Part shown: positions 1-11,675 of the stretch, one piece after another
Numbering within the stretch: the first letter of the stretch is position 1
Layout of the letters: each line of letters begins with the position of its first letter
From: Henckelia pumila
Taxonomy: Eukaryota > Streptophyta > Magnoliopsida > Lamiales > Gesneriaceae
DNA length: 64,000 bases
Assembly: GCF_033568475.1 (NCBI RefSeq)
Contig: NC_133122.1
Location: 82,173,442 to 82,237,441 of the forward strand
Direction of reading: 5' to 3'
Program-made: the position numbers and the translations under genes
Notes under the pieces: model-generated
Databases searched by the model: none
What the model was told of the DNA's origin: nothing
Seen by the model: the letters and a program-made list of their open reading frames with translations, nothing else

Positions 1-393
1 TCTAGCTAGTTGATTAATACTCAATCGTGAATTGTCAGATAGATGAATTGTTATCCATGTGCATTGGCTGAAGAATATCAGCTAGAATATGTATGTGCAT
101 TCAATTCAGATACAACAGAAGTCGATAAGATTGTAAGCAAGACAGACTAACTGAGGTAGAATTAGATCACGAGAAAGAGCAACTTAGATCTAAGTTGACT
201 CAGTGAGTTTATATTTTACAGAAGCAACCAGAAAGAAGAGTAAGATACAATAGAAGAGAAGATATCAGAATAGATATCGAAAGCTCGAAGAATTTGAGTT
301 AGTATTACTTTAGTCAGCTATACAGTTTACGAGAATCAGCAGTAAGATCGAATGTGATTTCGAGGACGAAATCATTCCTTAGAGGGGAGGAAT
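1..393 (+). mobile_element. 3' internal tail of a gypsy element (gypsy-0) with polypurine tract
   Basis: This is the last stretch of an LTR retrotransposon whose body lies left of the window. No long reading frame survives. The end has the layout typical of plant gypsy elements: a 'cgaggacgaaat' motif at 361-372, a purine-rich tract (agaggggagga, 381-391) that would prime plus-strand DNA synthesis, then an LTR opening with TGTAAGGCCCG at 394. The same layout recurs in this window at 45812-45831, where integrase coding sequence lies directly upstream, which supports the reading. Positions 1-360 hold nothing else I recognise. Confidence 0.7.
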
Positions 394-2712
394 TGTAAGG
401 CCCGAAAATATTAAGTTCTTAATTACGGGATTTAAGATTTAAATTCCGAAAATGAGAAAAGAGTTATTTGAAGAAGTTAAGAAATTTGAGATTTCAATTT
501 CGGGTCAAAATATTTAATTTGAGTATTTTCGGATTTTAAGATTTTGATATCCGGAATTCTTAAATTAAAAGATTAAAAATATTTGAATTGATATTTATGG
601 AATTTAAGATGTGAATTCCAAGATGATAAATATCAAGGATTTAATTTGAGGATGACAGCCGAGCAAGGACCCATTTACAAATATTGAATAGTTCAAGGAC
701 TAAAGTGCGATAAGTTCCGAAATAATTTAATTTGAATTCGAGAATATTTAATTTGAGAATATTTAAAATTTAGAATTAAATTCTATTATTCTTAAATTAT
801 TTAGGATTGAAATTTAATTATATCGCTTGTCCGGGGACTGAATTGCAATTAGGCCAAAGTTCAGGGACTAAACTGCAAATAGGCCAATATATATCTAAAT
901 TCACATATTCCTAGACTTCATTCACGTGGGATTCAGAGGGGAATCAGAAAAGAAACCGTGAGAAAAGAAAAGAGAAGGGTTAAGCCATTTTTGCCTTTTC
1001 AAACTCCGATATCTTTTGATCCGTCTGGTAGAATTTCCAATTGAACATATATTTGCGATCACAGCTCCGAGTGCTACGTTTTGATATTTGAATTAAAAAT
1101 TATCGAAGTTGAATCGACGAGTTCAAGTTCGAATGACTTGAAGTGTTTGAAGTTGAATCAAAAACACCTTCAAGTAGCACTGATTGAAATGAGCAGATTT
1201 TGATGACCGATTTGGCTAGCTTTGAGATACTCAGCATTGGAAACAGATTCAAGATGTTTGAATCGCGATGAAAGGTATGAGTTGACATTATTCTTGCCAG
1301 GTAGAACAACTCGAGAACGTGGTGGTTTTCGAGTTATCCTGAAATCACATACTTACTTGTTTAAGTGTTTTTATGTGCTTCTTATTATGCCTTGAATGAT
1401 GTTTGAATGGTGTGTTCAAGATGTGTTAGCTTATTTAATGCATACAGATTATGTTGCATTCATCTTGAACCCTACCTTGAATAGCACAGAGGGCAGAATG
1501 GCCTAGAGTGCAGATGACGTTTGGAGAACTGTAGTGAGTGGCATGGAATGTAGATTTACTTTCAGAGTCAGATGACTCATGGCACGGAATATAGATTTAT
1601 ATCCAGAGCTAGATGACTCACTATAGTTGCACCAAAGTCAGGGAAATTAAGATATTTAACACCACCTCGATTGGGAGAGTCGGTGGTTAGTTAAAGATTT
1701 TATTTCCCGGGATCCCAAGAACTAAGCTTATTGGTATCAAATTTGATAGCCTATTCCTTGGCACATGCATTGCATTTATGCATTAACCTAGAGTTTTCTA
1801 TGGTTTAGAATATGCAGTTATAAATTCTAGCATGTTGTGATATGACATTCTAGATATGAATGTTTTATTATGCTTTATATGCTATTGCTTTAGATGAATC
1901 ATTATGCGTTAAGAGTTTAAGAGTCGATGATGATTCTATGATCTACATGTTATTACATGTTTTATGATTTTAGAGTTTTATAGCATATAGATTTCATATG
2001 CTTTCATGATGTATATGCATGTCTTTCATACTGAGATTTATTCTCACCGGAGTTATCCGGCTGTTGCTTTGTTTGTATGTGTGCATTGCATCAGGTTGGG
2101 GCATGATCAAGCTAGAGTTGGCTTGGATAGCTTGAGAAGAGAGATAGCATGTGGTGATTCGGGTTTTAAGCAGATGACATGTATTTATGCCTTGGTAAAC
2201 ATGTTAGAAAGCAAGAACAGTTGTATATGTTGTTTTTTTCAAGTATTGATTTATACTTGAGATTCCATATATTCTAGATCACTTGATATTAGTATGAATA
2301 CATGTAAATTATTTAGAAGCATGTTTAGATATATATATGATGTTTGTATGAGATTTGGAATCACTTTGTACAGCAAAGTTGCATTTTTTTATTTCCTGGA
2401 CATAGTGCCCGCTCGATCGGGTAAACTCCACGGATCGAGCGCGGGCTGTGATTTCCAAAGCAGAGAAATGAGCTTTTGGGCTCGCTCGATCGGGTGATTT
2501 CCACCGATCGAGCGAGGCCAAAATGAGTGTAGGCCGAGAGTTTGAATATTTAGCTCGCTCGATCGGTAAAGTTTGCCCGATCGAGCGAGGGGCCTTCTTT
2601 AAAAAAAAAAAATTTTGTTTTAGCTCTTGGTCTATTATTCATGTATTGTTTGATTAATTGTTAATTAATCATTTAGTTCCCTAAGATGAGATTAGCAACC
2701 CGGGTCCCCACA
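394..2712 (+). repeat. Gypsy LTR A (3' LTR of gypsy-0)
   Basis: The LTR opens TGTAAGGCCCG and closes with gtccccaca. Its body resembles truncated LTR D at 43070-45391; both share the 'gcgatcacagctccgagtg' stretch, the 'cacctcgattgggagagtcg'-like block and the 3' end 'agatgagattagca'. Internal gypsy sequence lies on its left and a copia LTR on its right, so it is the 3' LTR of an element that inserted into the copia 5' LTR. The bases after it (gatat) match the copia 3' LTR around 9005, which marks the insertion point; the matching duplication would lie left of the window. The short reading frames inside it are not genes. Confidence 0.85.
2404..2611. repeat. Hairpin cassette in LTR A followed by poly-A
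   Basis: Three inverted repeats lie in a row. One is imperfect at 2407-2446. The other two have exact 13 bp arms (CTCGCTCGATCGG and its complement) at 2481-2493/2504-2516 and at 2554-2566/2577-2589. A run of A follows at about 2600-2611. The last arm ends 123 bp before the LTR end. Equivalent cassettes with different sequences lie at the same place in LTRs B, C, D and E. Confidence 0.85.
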
Positions 2713-2769
2713 GATATATTTTGAGTTTTGAAATTTTTATTTTTTACCATAAATTTTTACTTTTTCACA
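2713..2769 (+). repeat. Remnant of the copia 5' LTR
   Basis: The stretch 'gatatattttgagttttga' and the AT-rich run after it match the end of the copia 3' LTR (9005-9062). It ends in 'cttttt caca', where the 3' LTR has 'tttttaaca'. No clear primer-binding site follows; the next bases (gcaagcacgatcgctccaag) do not resemble the usual initiator-Met tRNA complement. Confidence 0.75.
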
Positions 2770-2884
2770 GCAAGCACGATCGCTCCAAGGTTCTGTATAA
2801 TTTCCAAAACTCCCAAACACAATGAAAATGCAAAAATATTCAACAAGTAAGAATATTTATTTTACTGTTTATATATTTTTATTG

Positions 2885-3385
2885 TGTAATATATATATTA
2901 ATTATATATGTATAATGTCACACTATTATATAAAATGAGTCTATGACACCTCATTATAATATTGTGATGTGATATATAATATCTAACTTTATATTAACTA
3001 TATTTGTATAATTTTATGTTATTATATAAAATGATGTCAATGACACCACATTATAATAACGTGATATGATTATACTATATATTACTGCTTATATATTGTT
3101 ATTGTATATATACTAACTATATTTGTATAATTTCATGTTATTATATAAAAGGATGACTATGACACCACATTATAATAACGTGATATGATTATACTATATA
3201 TTACTGCTTATATATTGTTATTGTATATATACTAACTATATTGTTATTGTATATATACTAACTATATTTGTATTATTTTATGTTATTATATAAAAAGATG
3301 TCTATGACACCACATTATAATAATGTGATATGATTATATTGTATATTTTTTCTTATACATTTTTATTGTGTATATATAGTAACGG
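2885..3385. repeat. AT-rich tandem repeat in the copia leader
   Basis: About four copies of a unit of roughly 90-120 bp follow one another. Each holds 'atgttattatataaaa', then 'tatgacaccacattataat', then 'gtgatatgattata'. Copies begin near 2925, 3020, 3138 and 3275; the stretch 'tgttattgtatatatacta' is also doubled near 3220-3260. The array lies between the LTR remnant and gag, the untranslated leader of the element. Confidence 0.75.
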
Positions 3386-3708
3386 TCATAAACGATCATA
3401 AAATGACTAGTTTTTGCCATATAAATATGATCACTCAAACACATATCAATCACACCAAAATTACTCTTTCTCTCAAAATTATTTCTCCTCTACTTTTTCG
3501 AAGAATAAAAATATGACATTTTTTAGGCTATTTTTTATAACAATTATGATCATCATACTCACGAGTCTTGTATTTATCGATGATTATCCATCACGAATTT
3601 TTTCTCTATGTTTAAACATGCTTGTACTCATCGTTCTTCAATTATTTTGTATTGTCATATTAATGGAAATTAACTAATAAAATGCATTGTTATTTTTCTA
3701 GTACCACC

Positions 3709-5037
3709 ATGTCAAATTTGGCAAAACTTGAATTCGTAGCGCTCGATATCACGGAAAAAAAATTATATGTCATGGACTCTCGATGTAGAAATGCATCTTG
3801 AGTCATTGGGTCTAAATGATACTATCAAAGAAAATAATATATCATCCGCACAAGAAAAAGAAAAGGCTGTGATTTTCTTACGTAGAAATCTTGATGAAGG
3901 ATTGAAATGTGAGTATCTCACAGAAAAAGATCCAATGTTTTATGGAAAGGATTGAAAGAAATATTTGAGCATATAAGAGAAGTTATACTTCCGACCACCC
4001 TTAGGGATGTAAACGAGCCGAGCCGAGCTTTTGAATGTTCAAGCTTGGTTCATTTATAAACGAGCCGATCCCGAGCTTATTTAACGAATATATTCATGGC
4101 TCAAGAGCTTATTCGAGCTTTTAACGAGCCTAAACGAGCTTAATATATTTAAACTATAAATTTAAATATTCATTAAATTAATTAAAAATTAAATTATATA
4201 TTTGAAAAAAAATAATATTATTATTAAAATTTGTAATTTTATTCTAATAAATTAATTTTTATAGATTTTTCAATATTTTTCATAAGTAAAGTGTAAATTT
4301 ATAAATTAAATATCAATACTATTATTTTTTCGTCTAAGAGATGACTTACGAACTTGTTAACGAGCCTGTTAACGAGCATGTTCACGAGCTAACGAGCCAA
4401 ATATTGTAAAGCTCGAGCTTGGTTCGTTTGCCTTAACGATCCTCATTAAATGAGTTCGAACGAGCTTTTAATGAGCCGAGACCCGAACAGTTCGCGAACT
4501 GTTCGCCTCATTTACATCCCTAACCGCCCGTGATGAATGGAATACGTTAAGATTCCAAGACTTTAAAAAAGTGAGTGATTATAACTTTGCGATGTATCGA
4601 ACAGTCTCACAATTGAAATTTTGTGAACATGTGGTTACTGAAATAGAAATGCTTGAAAAAACACTTTTCACTTTTCACGTATCAAATATAACTCTACAAC
4701 AACAGTATAGAGTGCGTGGATTTTCGAGATATTCTGAACTCATCGCATGTCTTTTTGAGGCGGAAAAAAACAACAAATTATTAAAGAGAAATCATCAATC
4801 CCGACTCACTGGATCAATGACATTTCCAGAAGCAAATGTCGTAAGTAAAAATGAAAACCAAAAATCAAAGTCATAGACAAGATTTTGGTGATGAACGAGG
4901 TCGAGGTCGAGGACGAGGACGTGGGCATGGGCGTGGACGTAGAAATGATATCGGTCATGCATATGAAAACAATCGAGATAGTTATAAGAATAACTCATCT
5001 AAAAAGGCGACACGAACCACCCACCAAAAAGGCAGCA
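3709..5037 (+). pseudogene. Copia gag, broken
   Basis: This encodes the capsid protein of the copia element (UBN2/retrotran_gag type). The start chosen is ATG at 3709, which opens the family's usual N-terminus (MSNLAKLEFVALDI). The frame is lost at an A-run near 3754-3762 and resumes from 3767. Coding stops where an hAT-like MITE sits (4002-4522) and continues on its right side at 4523-4876 (e.g. LQQQYRVRGFSRYSELI). A basic RGRGRGRGHGRGRR run follows in another frame (about 4890-4945), as expected between capsid and zinc knuckle; the knuckle itself is not recognisable. At least two frameshifts and one insertion make it non-functional. Confidence 0.85.
4002..4522. mobile_element. hAT-like MITE inserted in copia gag
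   Basis: This 521 bp non-coding element starts TAGGGATGTAAA and ends with the inverted copy TTTACATCCCTA. Its ends are rich in 'acgagccgagc' and its inverted form. The 8 bp flanks are accaccct (3994-4001) and accgcccg (4523-4530), matching at 6 of 8 positions, as expected for a decayed hAT duplication. The copia gag protein reads across the element once it is set aside, so it is an insertion. The core is AT-rich and encodes nothing. Confidence 0.85.
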
Positions 5038-5154
5038 TGAAAAAATGTAACATATTGTATTTTTCATGTATTCTTGTGTTATTATGAAACATGTTATATT
5101 TTTCAAATGTATTGTCCTCAATTTTTCTTTATTGCATATTTTTTGAAGTTAGAT

Positions 5155-5790
5155 ATGGAAAATGCTATAAGCAAAGATAAACAAGGAAATAATCCAATGA
5201 AAGTTTGCATACCTAATAGTGGTACAATACACACTATTCTGCGAGATAAAAGATATTTCTTGGAACTAAAATCAACAAAAATAATGGTGAATACAATATC
5301 AAGTCCTGTATACTTGATTGAAGGTTGTGGTAAAGCACATTTTTTGTTACCTAATGGTACAAAATTTCTGATAAATGATGTTTTATATTCACCACAATCG
5401 AAAAAAAATTTGTTGAGTTTTAATGACATATATTTTCATGGGTATGATACTGAGACAATAACTGACGGAAATCAGGAATATATGTGTATTACCATATATC
5501 AATCGGGAAAGAAATATGTAGTAGCAAAACTACTAATGCTCCCTATTAGATTGCATTATACACATATAAGTCCAATCGAATCAAACATGGTGGTTAATAA
5601 TTCTTTAATATTAACCAATTGATATGATCGATTAGGACATACTAGTTCAATAATGATGCAAAGAATTATAGAAAATACACATGGTTATCCGCTGAAAGAT
5701 CCGAGGATCTTTCAAAATAATAAGTTTTAATGTAAAACATGTTCTCTTGGAAAACTTATTATAAGACCATCACCAGCTAAAATCCAAACT
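5155..5790 (+). pseudogene. Copia protease and pre-integrase domain, broken
   Basis: This is the aspartic protease of the copia polyprotein followed by the GAG_pre-integrase region. The active-site motif, normally D-S/T-G, reads NSGTI (about 5213-5227), so the catalytic Asp is replaced by Asn. Downstream, ILINDVLYSPQSKKNLLS-type sequence fits the family (the frame here reads FLINDVLYSPQSKKNLLSF). The pre-integrase part (DRLGHTSSIMMQRIIENT, near 5625-5675) comes after a stop at 5620 and carries another stop near 5728. The loss of the catalytic Asp alone would prevent polyprotein processing. Confidence 0.8.
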
Positions 5791-5799
5791 GAATCACCC

Positions 5800-6708
5800 A
5801 TGTTTCTTGAACGTATTCAGGGTGATATTTTTGGGCCAATTCATCCACTATGTGGACCATTTCGATATTTTATGGTATTGATCAATGCCTCTAGCAGATG
5901 GTCACATGTATGCTTGTTGTCAACTCGGAATGTGGCATTTGCAAGATTAATGACTCAAATAATAAAATCGCGGAATCAATTTCCCGATTATACAATAAAG
6001 AAAATAAGACTTGATAATGCTGGAGAATTTACTTCCCAGACTTTCAATAACTATTGTATGTCAATGGGAATCACTGTTGAACATCTTGTTGCTCATGTAC
6101 ATACACAAAATGGATTAGCTGAATCATTGATTAAACGTCTACAATTGATTGCTAGACCAATGGTTATGAAAACAAAACTCTCTATTTCTATATGGGAACA
6201 TGCAATTTTACATGATGCTGCATTGATTCGCATCAGACCAAGTGCATATCATAAATACTCCCCATTGCAGCTTGCATTTGGTAAAGAACCAGACATTTTT
6301 CATCTGAGAATTTTTGGATGTATGGTATATGTGCTTATTGCACCACCTCAACGATAAAAAATGGGTCCTCGAAAAAAGATTGGTATTTATATTTGTTATG
6401 ATAGTCCATCAATCATTCGATATCTTGAGCCTCAGACAGACGATGTGTTAACAGCACATTTTGCTGATTGTCACTTCAACGAAGAAATCTTCCCAATGTT
6501 TGGGAGAGAAAAGAAACACATCAAAAAAGAAATTACATGGTATGTACCATCATTGTTATATTTGGATCCAAAACTAAACAATGTGAGAAAGATGTACAAC
6601 AAATTGTGCACTTGCAAGAATAGCAAATCAAATGTCAGATGCATTTGCAGACACAAAAGAGGTAACAAAATCATATATACCTTCTGTAAATTCCCATGCT
6701 CGAATTGA
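5800..6708 (+). pseudogene. Copia integrase, broken
   Basis: This is the catalytic core of the copia integrase (rve fold), which would insert the cDNA into host DNA. Recognisable parts are the first catalytic Asp region (IQGDIFGPIHP, near 5815), the second (IRLDNAGEFTS, near 6007) and the third (NGLAESLIKRLQ, near 6110-6145, with its Glu). The conserved LRIFGCMVYV stretch is at about 6307. A stop falls at 6355 and the frame then continues as GPRKKIGIYICYDSPSIIRYLEP. All three acidic residues are still readable, yet the polyprotein is interrupted before and after. Weak continuation runs to about 7000 with further stops. Confidence 0.85.
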
Positions 6709-7084
6709 AATTCCAAAGAAACAAATTGAAGACACTCATGATGTCATAAAACGCTTGAAGCGTAGAAATCCAGTCGGTTCCAAGGAAAAAAATTCTCAAA
6801 AAAAAAATGCATAAAAAAACACGATGATCACAAAATCGAAAATGGTGTTCCAGAAGAAATACATAATGATAAAAATGTTCAATCAGAACCACAAACTGAC
6901 AAGAATCGTGAAATCTCTATCAATTATATAAATACTAGAAAAATATGGAACCGAAAAGATGTAGAACAAATTGATGAGATATTTTTTTATAATGTGGCAT
7001 GTGACATCATAAATGAAAATGAAGATCGTGAACCGCAGTCTTTTGGTGAATCTAAAACTTTACAGGATTGGGTAAAATGGAAAG

Positions 7085-7985
7085 ATGCTATATAGGTTGA
7101 ATTGGATTCACTAAATAAACGTAATGTTTTTGGACCTATAATCCTCACACCTGAAGGTGTAAAACCTGTTGGATACAAATGGGTTTTTGTTCGAAAACAA
7201 AATGAGAAAAATAAAATAATAAGATATAAAGCTAGACTTGTTGCACAAGTTTCTCAAAGGCTTGAAATTAATTATGAAGAAATATATTCTCCCGTTATGG
7301 ATGTAATTACATTTCGGTATTTGATTAGTTTGGCATTGTCTGAAAATTTGAAAACGTGTCTTATGGATGTTGTTACAGCTTACTTATAAGGATCACTTGA
7401 TAGTGATATATACATGAAAATCCCTAAAGGATTTAAGATGCCTGAAGCACAAAGTTCAAAACCCAAAGAATTTTATTCTGTGAAATTTCAAAGATCATTA
7501 TATGGGTTAAAGCAATCCAGTTGAATGTGCTATAATCGGCTAAGTGAACACTTGATGAAAAAGGGATATATAAATGATATATCCAATATGCCCTTGTGTT
7601 TTCATCAATAAATCAACATCCGGATGTGTAATTATTGTTGTATAGGTTGATGATTTAAACATCATTGTAACGAATAAGAAAATTCAAGAAGTTATGTTGT
7701 ACTTGAAGGAAGAATTTGAAATAAAGGACCTTGAAAAAACCAAGTATTGTCTGGGTTTGCAAATTAAACAAAAAGAATGTGGAATTTTTGTTCACCAGTC
7801 AAATTATACAAAAAAAAAGGTCCTTAAACATTTTAATATGGATAAATCAAATCCTTTAAGTACTCTAATGGTTGTTAGATCATTAAACATAGAAAATGAT
7901 CGATTTCGTCCATGTGAAGATGGTGAAGTTATTCTTGGTCAAAAAATACCATATCTAAGTGTCATTGGTGCCCTTAAGTAACTTG
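7085..7985 (+). pseudogene. Copia reverse transcriptase (RVT_2), broken
   Basis: This is the RNA-dependent DNA polymerase of the copia element. It opens with a truncated ELDSLNKRNVFGPI stretch and the family's GYKWVFVRKQNE motif (about 7170), then KARLVAQ (7231). Stops fall at 7387, 7522 and about 7606. The catalytic Tyr-Val-Asp-Asp box near 7645-7660 reads stop-VDDLNIIVTN, so its first residue is a stop codon. Thumb-like sequence (FEIKDLEKTKYCLGLQI) runs from 7694 and ends in a stop at 7979. Four or more lesions rule out function. Confidence 0.85.
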
Positions 7986-8111
7986 AAAATTGTACTAGAC
8001 CTGATATATCTTTTGCTGTAAATTTATTGGCAAGATTCAAGCTCATATCCAACAAAGAGACGTTGGAAAGGAATTAAACATATATTCTGTTATTCACGAG
8101 AAACAACATAT

Positions 8112-8641
8112 TTGGGACTTTTATATTCAAAAGATACAAATCAAAGTATAATTGGTTATGCTGATGCTGGATACTTATCTGATCCACGTAAGGCACGTTC
8201 CCAAATCGGATATGTATTTACTCGTGGAGACACTGCAATTTCTTGGCGTTCACAGAAACAAACACTCGTAACAACTTCATCAAATCACGCCGAGATTATT
8301 GCACTACATGTAGCAAGCCGTGAATGTGTGTGGCTAAATCAATTACCCAACATATCCAAACTTTTTGTGGATTATCAGTAGACAAAAATCTAGTGACACT
8401 ATATGAAGATAATGTTGCATGTATTGCTCAAATGAAAGAAGGATATATCAAAAGTGACAGAACCAAACATATCTCCCAAAGGTTTTTGCCTTCACCAAGA
8501 GCTTGAGAAGAATAAAGATATTGATATCTGTTACATTCGATCAAGTGAAAACTCATCAGATCTCTTCACAAAGGCACTTCCTACGACGATATTCAGAAAT
8601 CATATATATAACATTGGGATGCACAATCTACGAAATATGTG
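8112..8641 (+). pseudogene. Copia RNase H, broken
   Basis: This is the RNase H domain that would degrade the RNA template. The first acidic motif is GYADAGYLSDP (about 8155-8187), followed by the typical SWRSQKQTLVTTSSNHAEI stretch with its acidic residue (8242-8298) and the LYEDNVACIAQ motif (near 8400). The frame shifts at about 8340 and again near 8455-8490. It ends before the purine-rich 3' region. Context and order mark it as the C-terminus of the copia polyprotein. Confidence 0.85.
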
Positions 8642-8807
8642 AAGAATCGTTCGTGTTAACATAAGGGGTAGTTTATGTGGCTGCACTCTTTTTTCCTTAC
8701 TATGGTTTTTATCCCAATGAGTTTTTTCTCGTAAGGTTTTTAGCGAGACAATATAAAAACACGAAATGAAGACAGTCATTATATCTCGATCATCATCACA
8801 AGGAGAG
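8642..8807 (+). other. Copia 3' untranslated stretch with polypurine tract
   Basis: This is the non-coding spacer between RNase H and the 3' LTR. It ends in the purine-rich tract aaggagag (8800-8807) directly before TGTTGAAAATA, as is usual for plant copia elements. Confidence 0.75.
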
Positions 8808-9062
8808 TGTTGAAAATATATTATTATAGTTGAATGTTGAAAATTAGAGTTGAATGTTGAATATTAAGTGTGTGATGATGTAAGTAATGATGTATTTAAT
8901 TTTTGGAATTATTTTCAAATGATATTGATATATATAAATAGGTCTCTCCATTTGTGTAGAAAATCACAATTTAAGAGAAATTGTTTTTATAAATTATAGA
9001 GTTTGATATATTTTGAGTTTTGAATTTTTTACTTTTTATCATAAATTTTTATTTTTTTAACA
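8808..9062 (+). repeat. Copia 3' LTR
   Basis: The LTR of about 255 bp starts TGTTGAAAAT and ends in ttttaaca. Its last ~58 bp match the 5' LTR remnant at 2713-2769. The exact 3' base is uncertain (9062 or 9065) because of the acaaca repeat. Confidence 0.8.
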
Positions 9063-10070
9063 ACAAAAACAATCCGAATATGAAAGCATATACTTGTTCA
9101 TGCCTCGTTCAATTTTAAACATTAAACTGTACTTTAAGTAGTTGCTATTATTTTCAAAAATATAATAATTAAGGCAACAATTCACGATGAAGATTATGCC
9201 ATGATCATTATAATCTAAAGAATTATGCAGTATAGATATATCATCATACAACAAACCCGTATGACGTAAGAAAAACAAGAACATAACGAACTGAAATGAA
9301 ATAAGGGGTAATTGTATATACTACTCTTATGAAATATCGAGATTGTTAAAACAAAAATTTAAAAAAATAATGATCTATTATGTCCCTGTGTTTTTTAATC
9401 TTGAGCACATACATCCCAGTGTTTTCAAATTTTGAGCACACAACCTCTTGTTCGTACGAGTTTTCAGGGGTATTTGTGCTCAAATTTCGAAAGACAAGGG
9501 GTTATTAGCAATAGGGGGTTTTCAGCAATATTCTTATGAATTCACATGGAAAATGTACGCAATTATCAATGAAATAATTCATTATATATATATATATGTA
9601 TGTATGCGTTAAACCCTCAAATGTGTGCAGATGAACCGGAAGATAGCATTCCCTTCATTTGCTGCACAATGCATGCAACGTACAATCATTCACATGGAGA
9701 TATGAATTGTGTCTTCTTATTTATTTTATTGCATTGTCATTTTTACCTTCTTTTTTTATTATTGATGACAACGTAAAATGTTTTGTTTTGCAAAGCTGCT
9801 CTTAGATAATTTTGTTGGCATAGGTATGATTATCTCTAATATTGTTTCAATCAAATGAATAGAGAATAAGAGACGAACATGATAATTGTAAATAATCTCG
9901 AAATTAAAGTGGTTATATACGTTCTATAATCTCTCTTTCAAATTTTAAAGATTTACATTTCAATTTTTTTAAATAAAATAAAAAATTTAAGTAAAATGTC
10001 TGAGTGAACTTCTAAAAAATATTTGTAAGTTTTTTTTCACAAAATTTTACCTTGTCTACAAGTCACGATT
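9063..10070. other. Non-coding stretch
   Basis: This is AT-rich, with no supported gene. Around 9300-9540 two phrases resemble each other inverted or repeated (aggggtaattgtatat, gagcacatacatccca, gagcacacaacctctt, caaggggttattagcaat), which may be a decayed small element, but I could not define its ends. Confidence 0.4.
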
Positions 10071-10073
10071 TAG

Positions 10074-10310
10074 ATAATAAGATCCCAAGGAATTTAATAA
10101 ATAAAATACAAAATAAATAAACATCCAACTTCCATTAATTAATAAACATCGATTTAACTTTAACATCATTTGATAATATGATCCCAAAGGATTTAATAAA
10201 TAAAATACAAAATAAATAAACATCCAACTTCCATTAATTAATAAACATCGATATCATTTCATAATAAGATCTCAAAGGACTTAATAAAATACAAAATTAA
10301 TATATCTCTT
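10074..10310. repeat. Short tandem duplication, 2.5 copies of about 100 bp
   Basis: Two near-identical units hold 'aagatccca(a)aggatttaataa', 'ataaatacaaaataaataaa'-type sequence and 'catccaacttccattaatta'. A third partial unit starts near 10265. The units differ by a few substitutions and a small deletion (aactttaacatca missing in the second). Confidence 0.8.
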
Positions 10311-10390
10311 ACTTAACATCCTTAGGCACTCCCGGCCCCTTTCTCAAGTTAACCAACCAAATCCCTGATGCAGGGACCGGATGATATTAT

Positions 10391-10441
10391 TTATCGCAAC
10401 TTGAGTCTAGCGTAAGCTTCGTCTACCTCTTCAGAAATAGA
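10391..10441 (-). other. Possible terminal coding exon (minus strand)
   Basis: On the minus strand an acceptor-like 'ttttatgcag' is followed by 16 codons (SISEEVDEAYARLKLR) and TAA. The charged, helix-like make-up looks like a protein C-terminus, and the region is not an obvious repeat. No homologous family is recognised and the upstream exon is not established. It could be chance. Confidence 0.25.
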
Positions 10442-10907
10442 CTGCATAAAACAAGTGGGTACCATATGTCAATTTAGGACAGTCAAAACAGAACATCAAC
10501 AAATATATATTCCGCAAAGAAGAAAAATTAGTGAAATAAAGGGGCACCAAGTTAAGACGACATGGGATCACATAATACATCTGTTCTTATCCCCCCAAAT
10601 TTGCAATACTTCATTGATGTTCTTAGCTTCCTACATCATACAATTATTAGTTCTTAAATGTAAATGACTGCTTCGCAGTGGGACACTGAAATAATGTAAT
10701 GTCTCGAGAATATTTCAGCTTCAGTAATTAAAACAAAGGGAGACGATTGCATTTATCTCCTTACCAATAGGGTTAGCCAGCAAACTAAAAGTTATGGCGT
10801 GCACCACCAACAGAAAATGTTGAAAATATTAGTCAGCTGGAAATGATTTTCCCCTAAAAATTTAGAAAACCAATTCCATGTCGCATGATATTAACAGCTA
10901 GCATGCC

Positions 10908-11014
10908 GATGCAGCACATTGAGCGCTTCAATAATATGACTCTGACCACGTGGATTATCAAAGTGAAAATAACGTGTCAATATATTCTTTACTGGTTTAC
11001 AATGTTCTGTTAGC
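10908..11014 (-). other. Possible coding exon (minus strand)
   Basis: After an acceptor-like 'gtgctaacag' an open stretch of about 35 codons runs to TAA (reads HCKPVKNILTRYFHFDNP, then ends in HRHASC). Codon make-up looks protein-like. Joined to the candidate exon at 11082-11175 it falls out of frame, and the gap would be a very short intron (about 67 bp), so a simple two-exon model fails. I do not recognise the product. Confidence 0.25.
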
Positions 11015-11081
11015 ACAAATTAGGGGTAAAAAAATGATAATAAACAAAGACAAATATATAACACGGAAAGACGACGAACCT

Positions 11082-11175
11082 TGGGTCGCTTCGATGTGTC
11101 ATAAGTTTACATAGTCTCCAAATCTGTTCATTCAGATACAGATGATTAATCAATTCATGAACAAATCTACACTGC
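11082..11175 (-). other. Possible coding exon (minus strand)
   Basis: On the minus strand 'cttgatgcag' precedes about 31 codons (CRFVHELINHLYLNEQIW, then RLCKLMTHRSDP) and a donor-like AAG|gttcgt. Other frames have early stops. The sequence is leucine-rich and helix-like. It may belong to the same host-gene remnant as the neighbouring candidates, but splice phases do not agree and no family is recognised. Confidence 0.3.
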
Positions 11176-11675
11176 ATCAAGACAAGAATATATATGGACA
11201 TTTCTGCTAAAAAGAAATGACAAGATCTCAATCCCCAAAGTCTAATCAACCACAAACATCAATCAAAAAATCAAAACGAACACACACCCCATCCAAAACA
11301 GAAGTATGAAAGGCAAGGTTAGACAGGTCGTTCATGAAAGACGGTCGACAACCAGATAACTCCATGAACGCCCTCGTACCCACAGCACGCATGCAGTAGT
11401 ACACAACTTTAACCACCCACTAGCCGAACATCTGCCAAGGAGTAAAAGATTCATTTGAAGATATTTATTGTTATAATTAAATTCATGATAATGAAAAGGA
11501 AATGCGATAAAAAAGGAAGAATTCTTGCACGATAAAAAATTGCGCAAGTTAGAGATGAAACTAGAACCTGAAAACATAACACAGTACCTTAGGCTTTACG
11601 AGACAAAGCAAAAAATTAATAATAATGAACTAAAAGGATTTTCCTTTAATATCCATGCCTAACCACCCCCAAAAA

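Larger units (their letters stand above)
2713..9062 (+). mobile_element. Ty1/copia retrotransposon, decayed, 5' LTR truncated by gypsy-0
   Basis: The parts come in copia order: gag, protease, integrase, reverse transcriptase, RNase H. The right end is an LTR of about 255 bp (8808-9062). On the left only the last ~57 bp of the 5' LTR remains (2713-2769), matching 9005-9062, because gypsy-0 inserted there. The coding region has many stops and frameshifts. The element is older than both gypsy-0 and the MITE at 4002-4522, which interrupt it. Confidence 0.9.
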
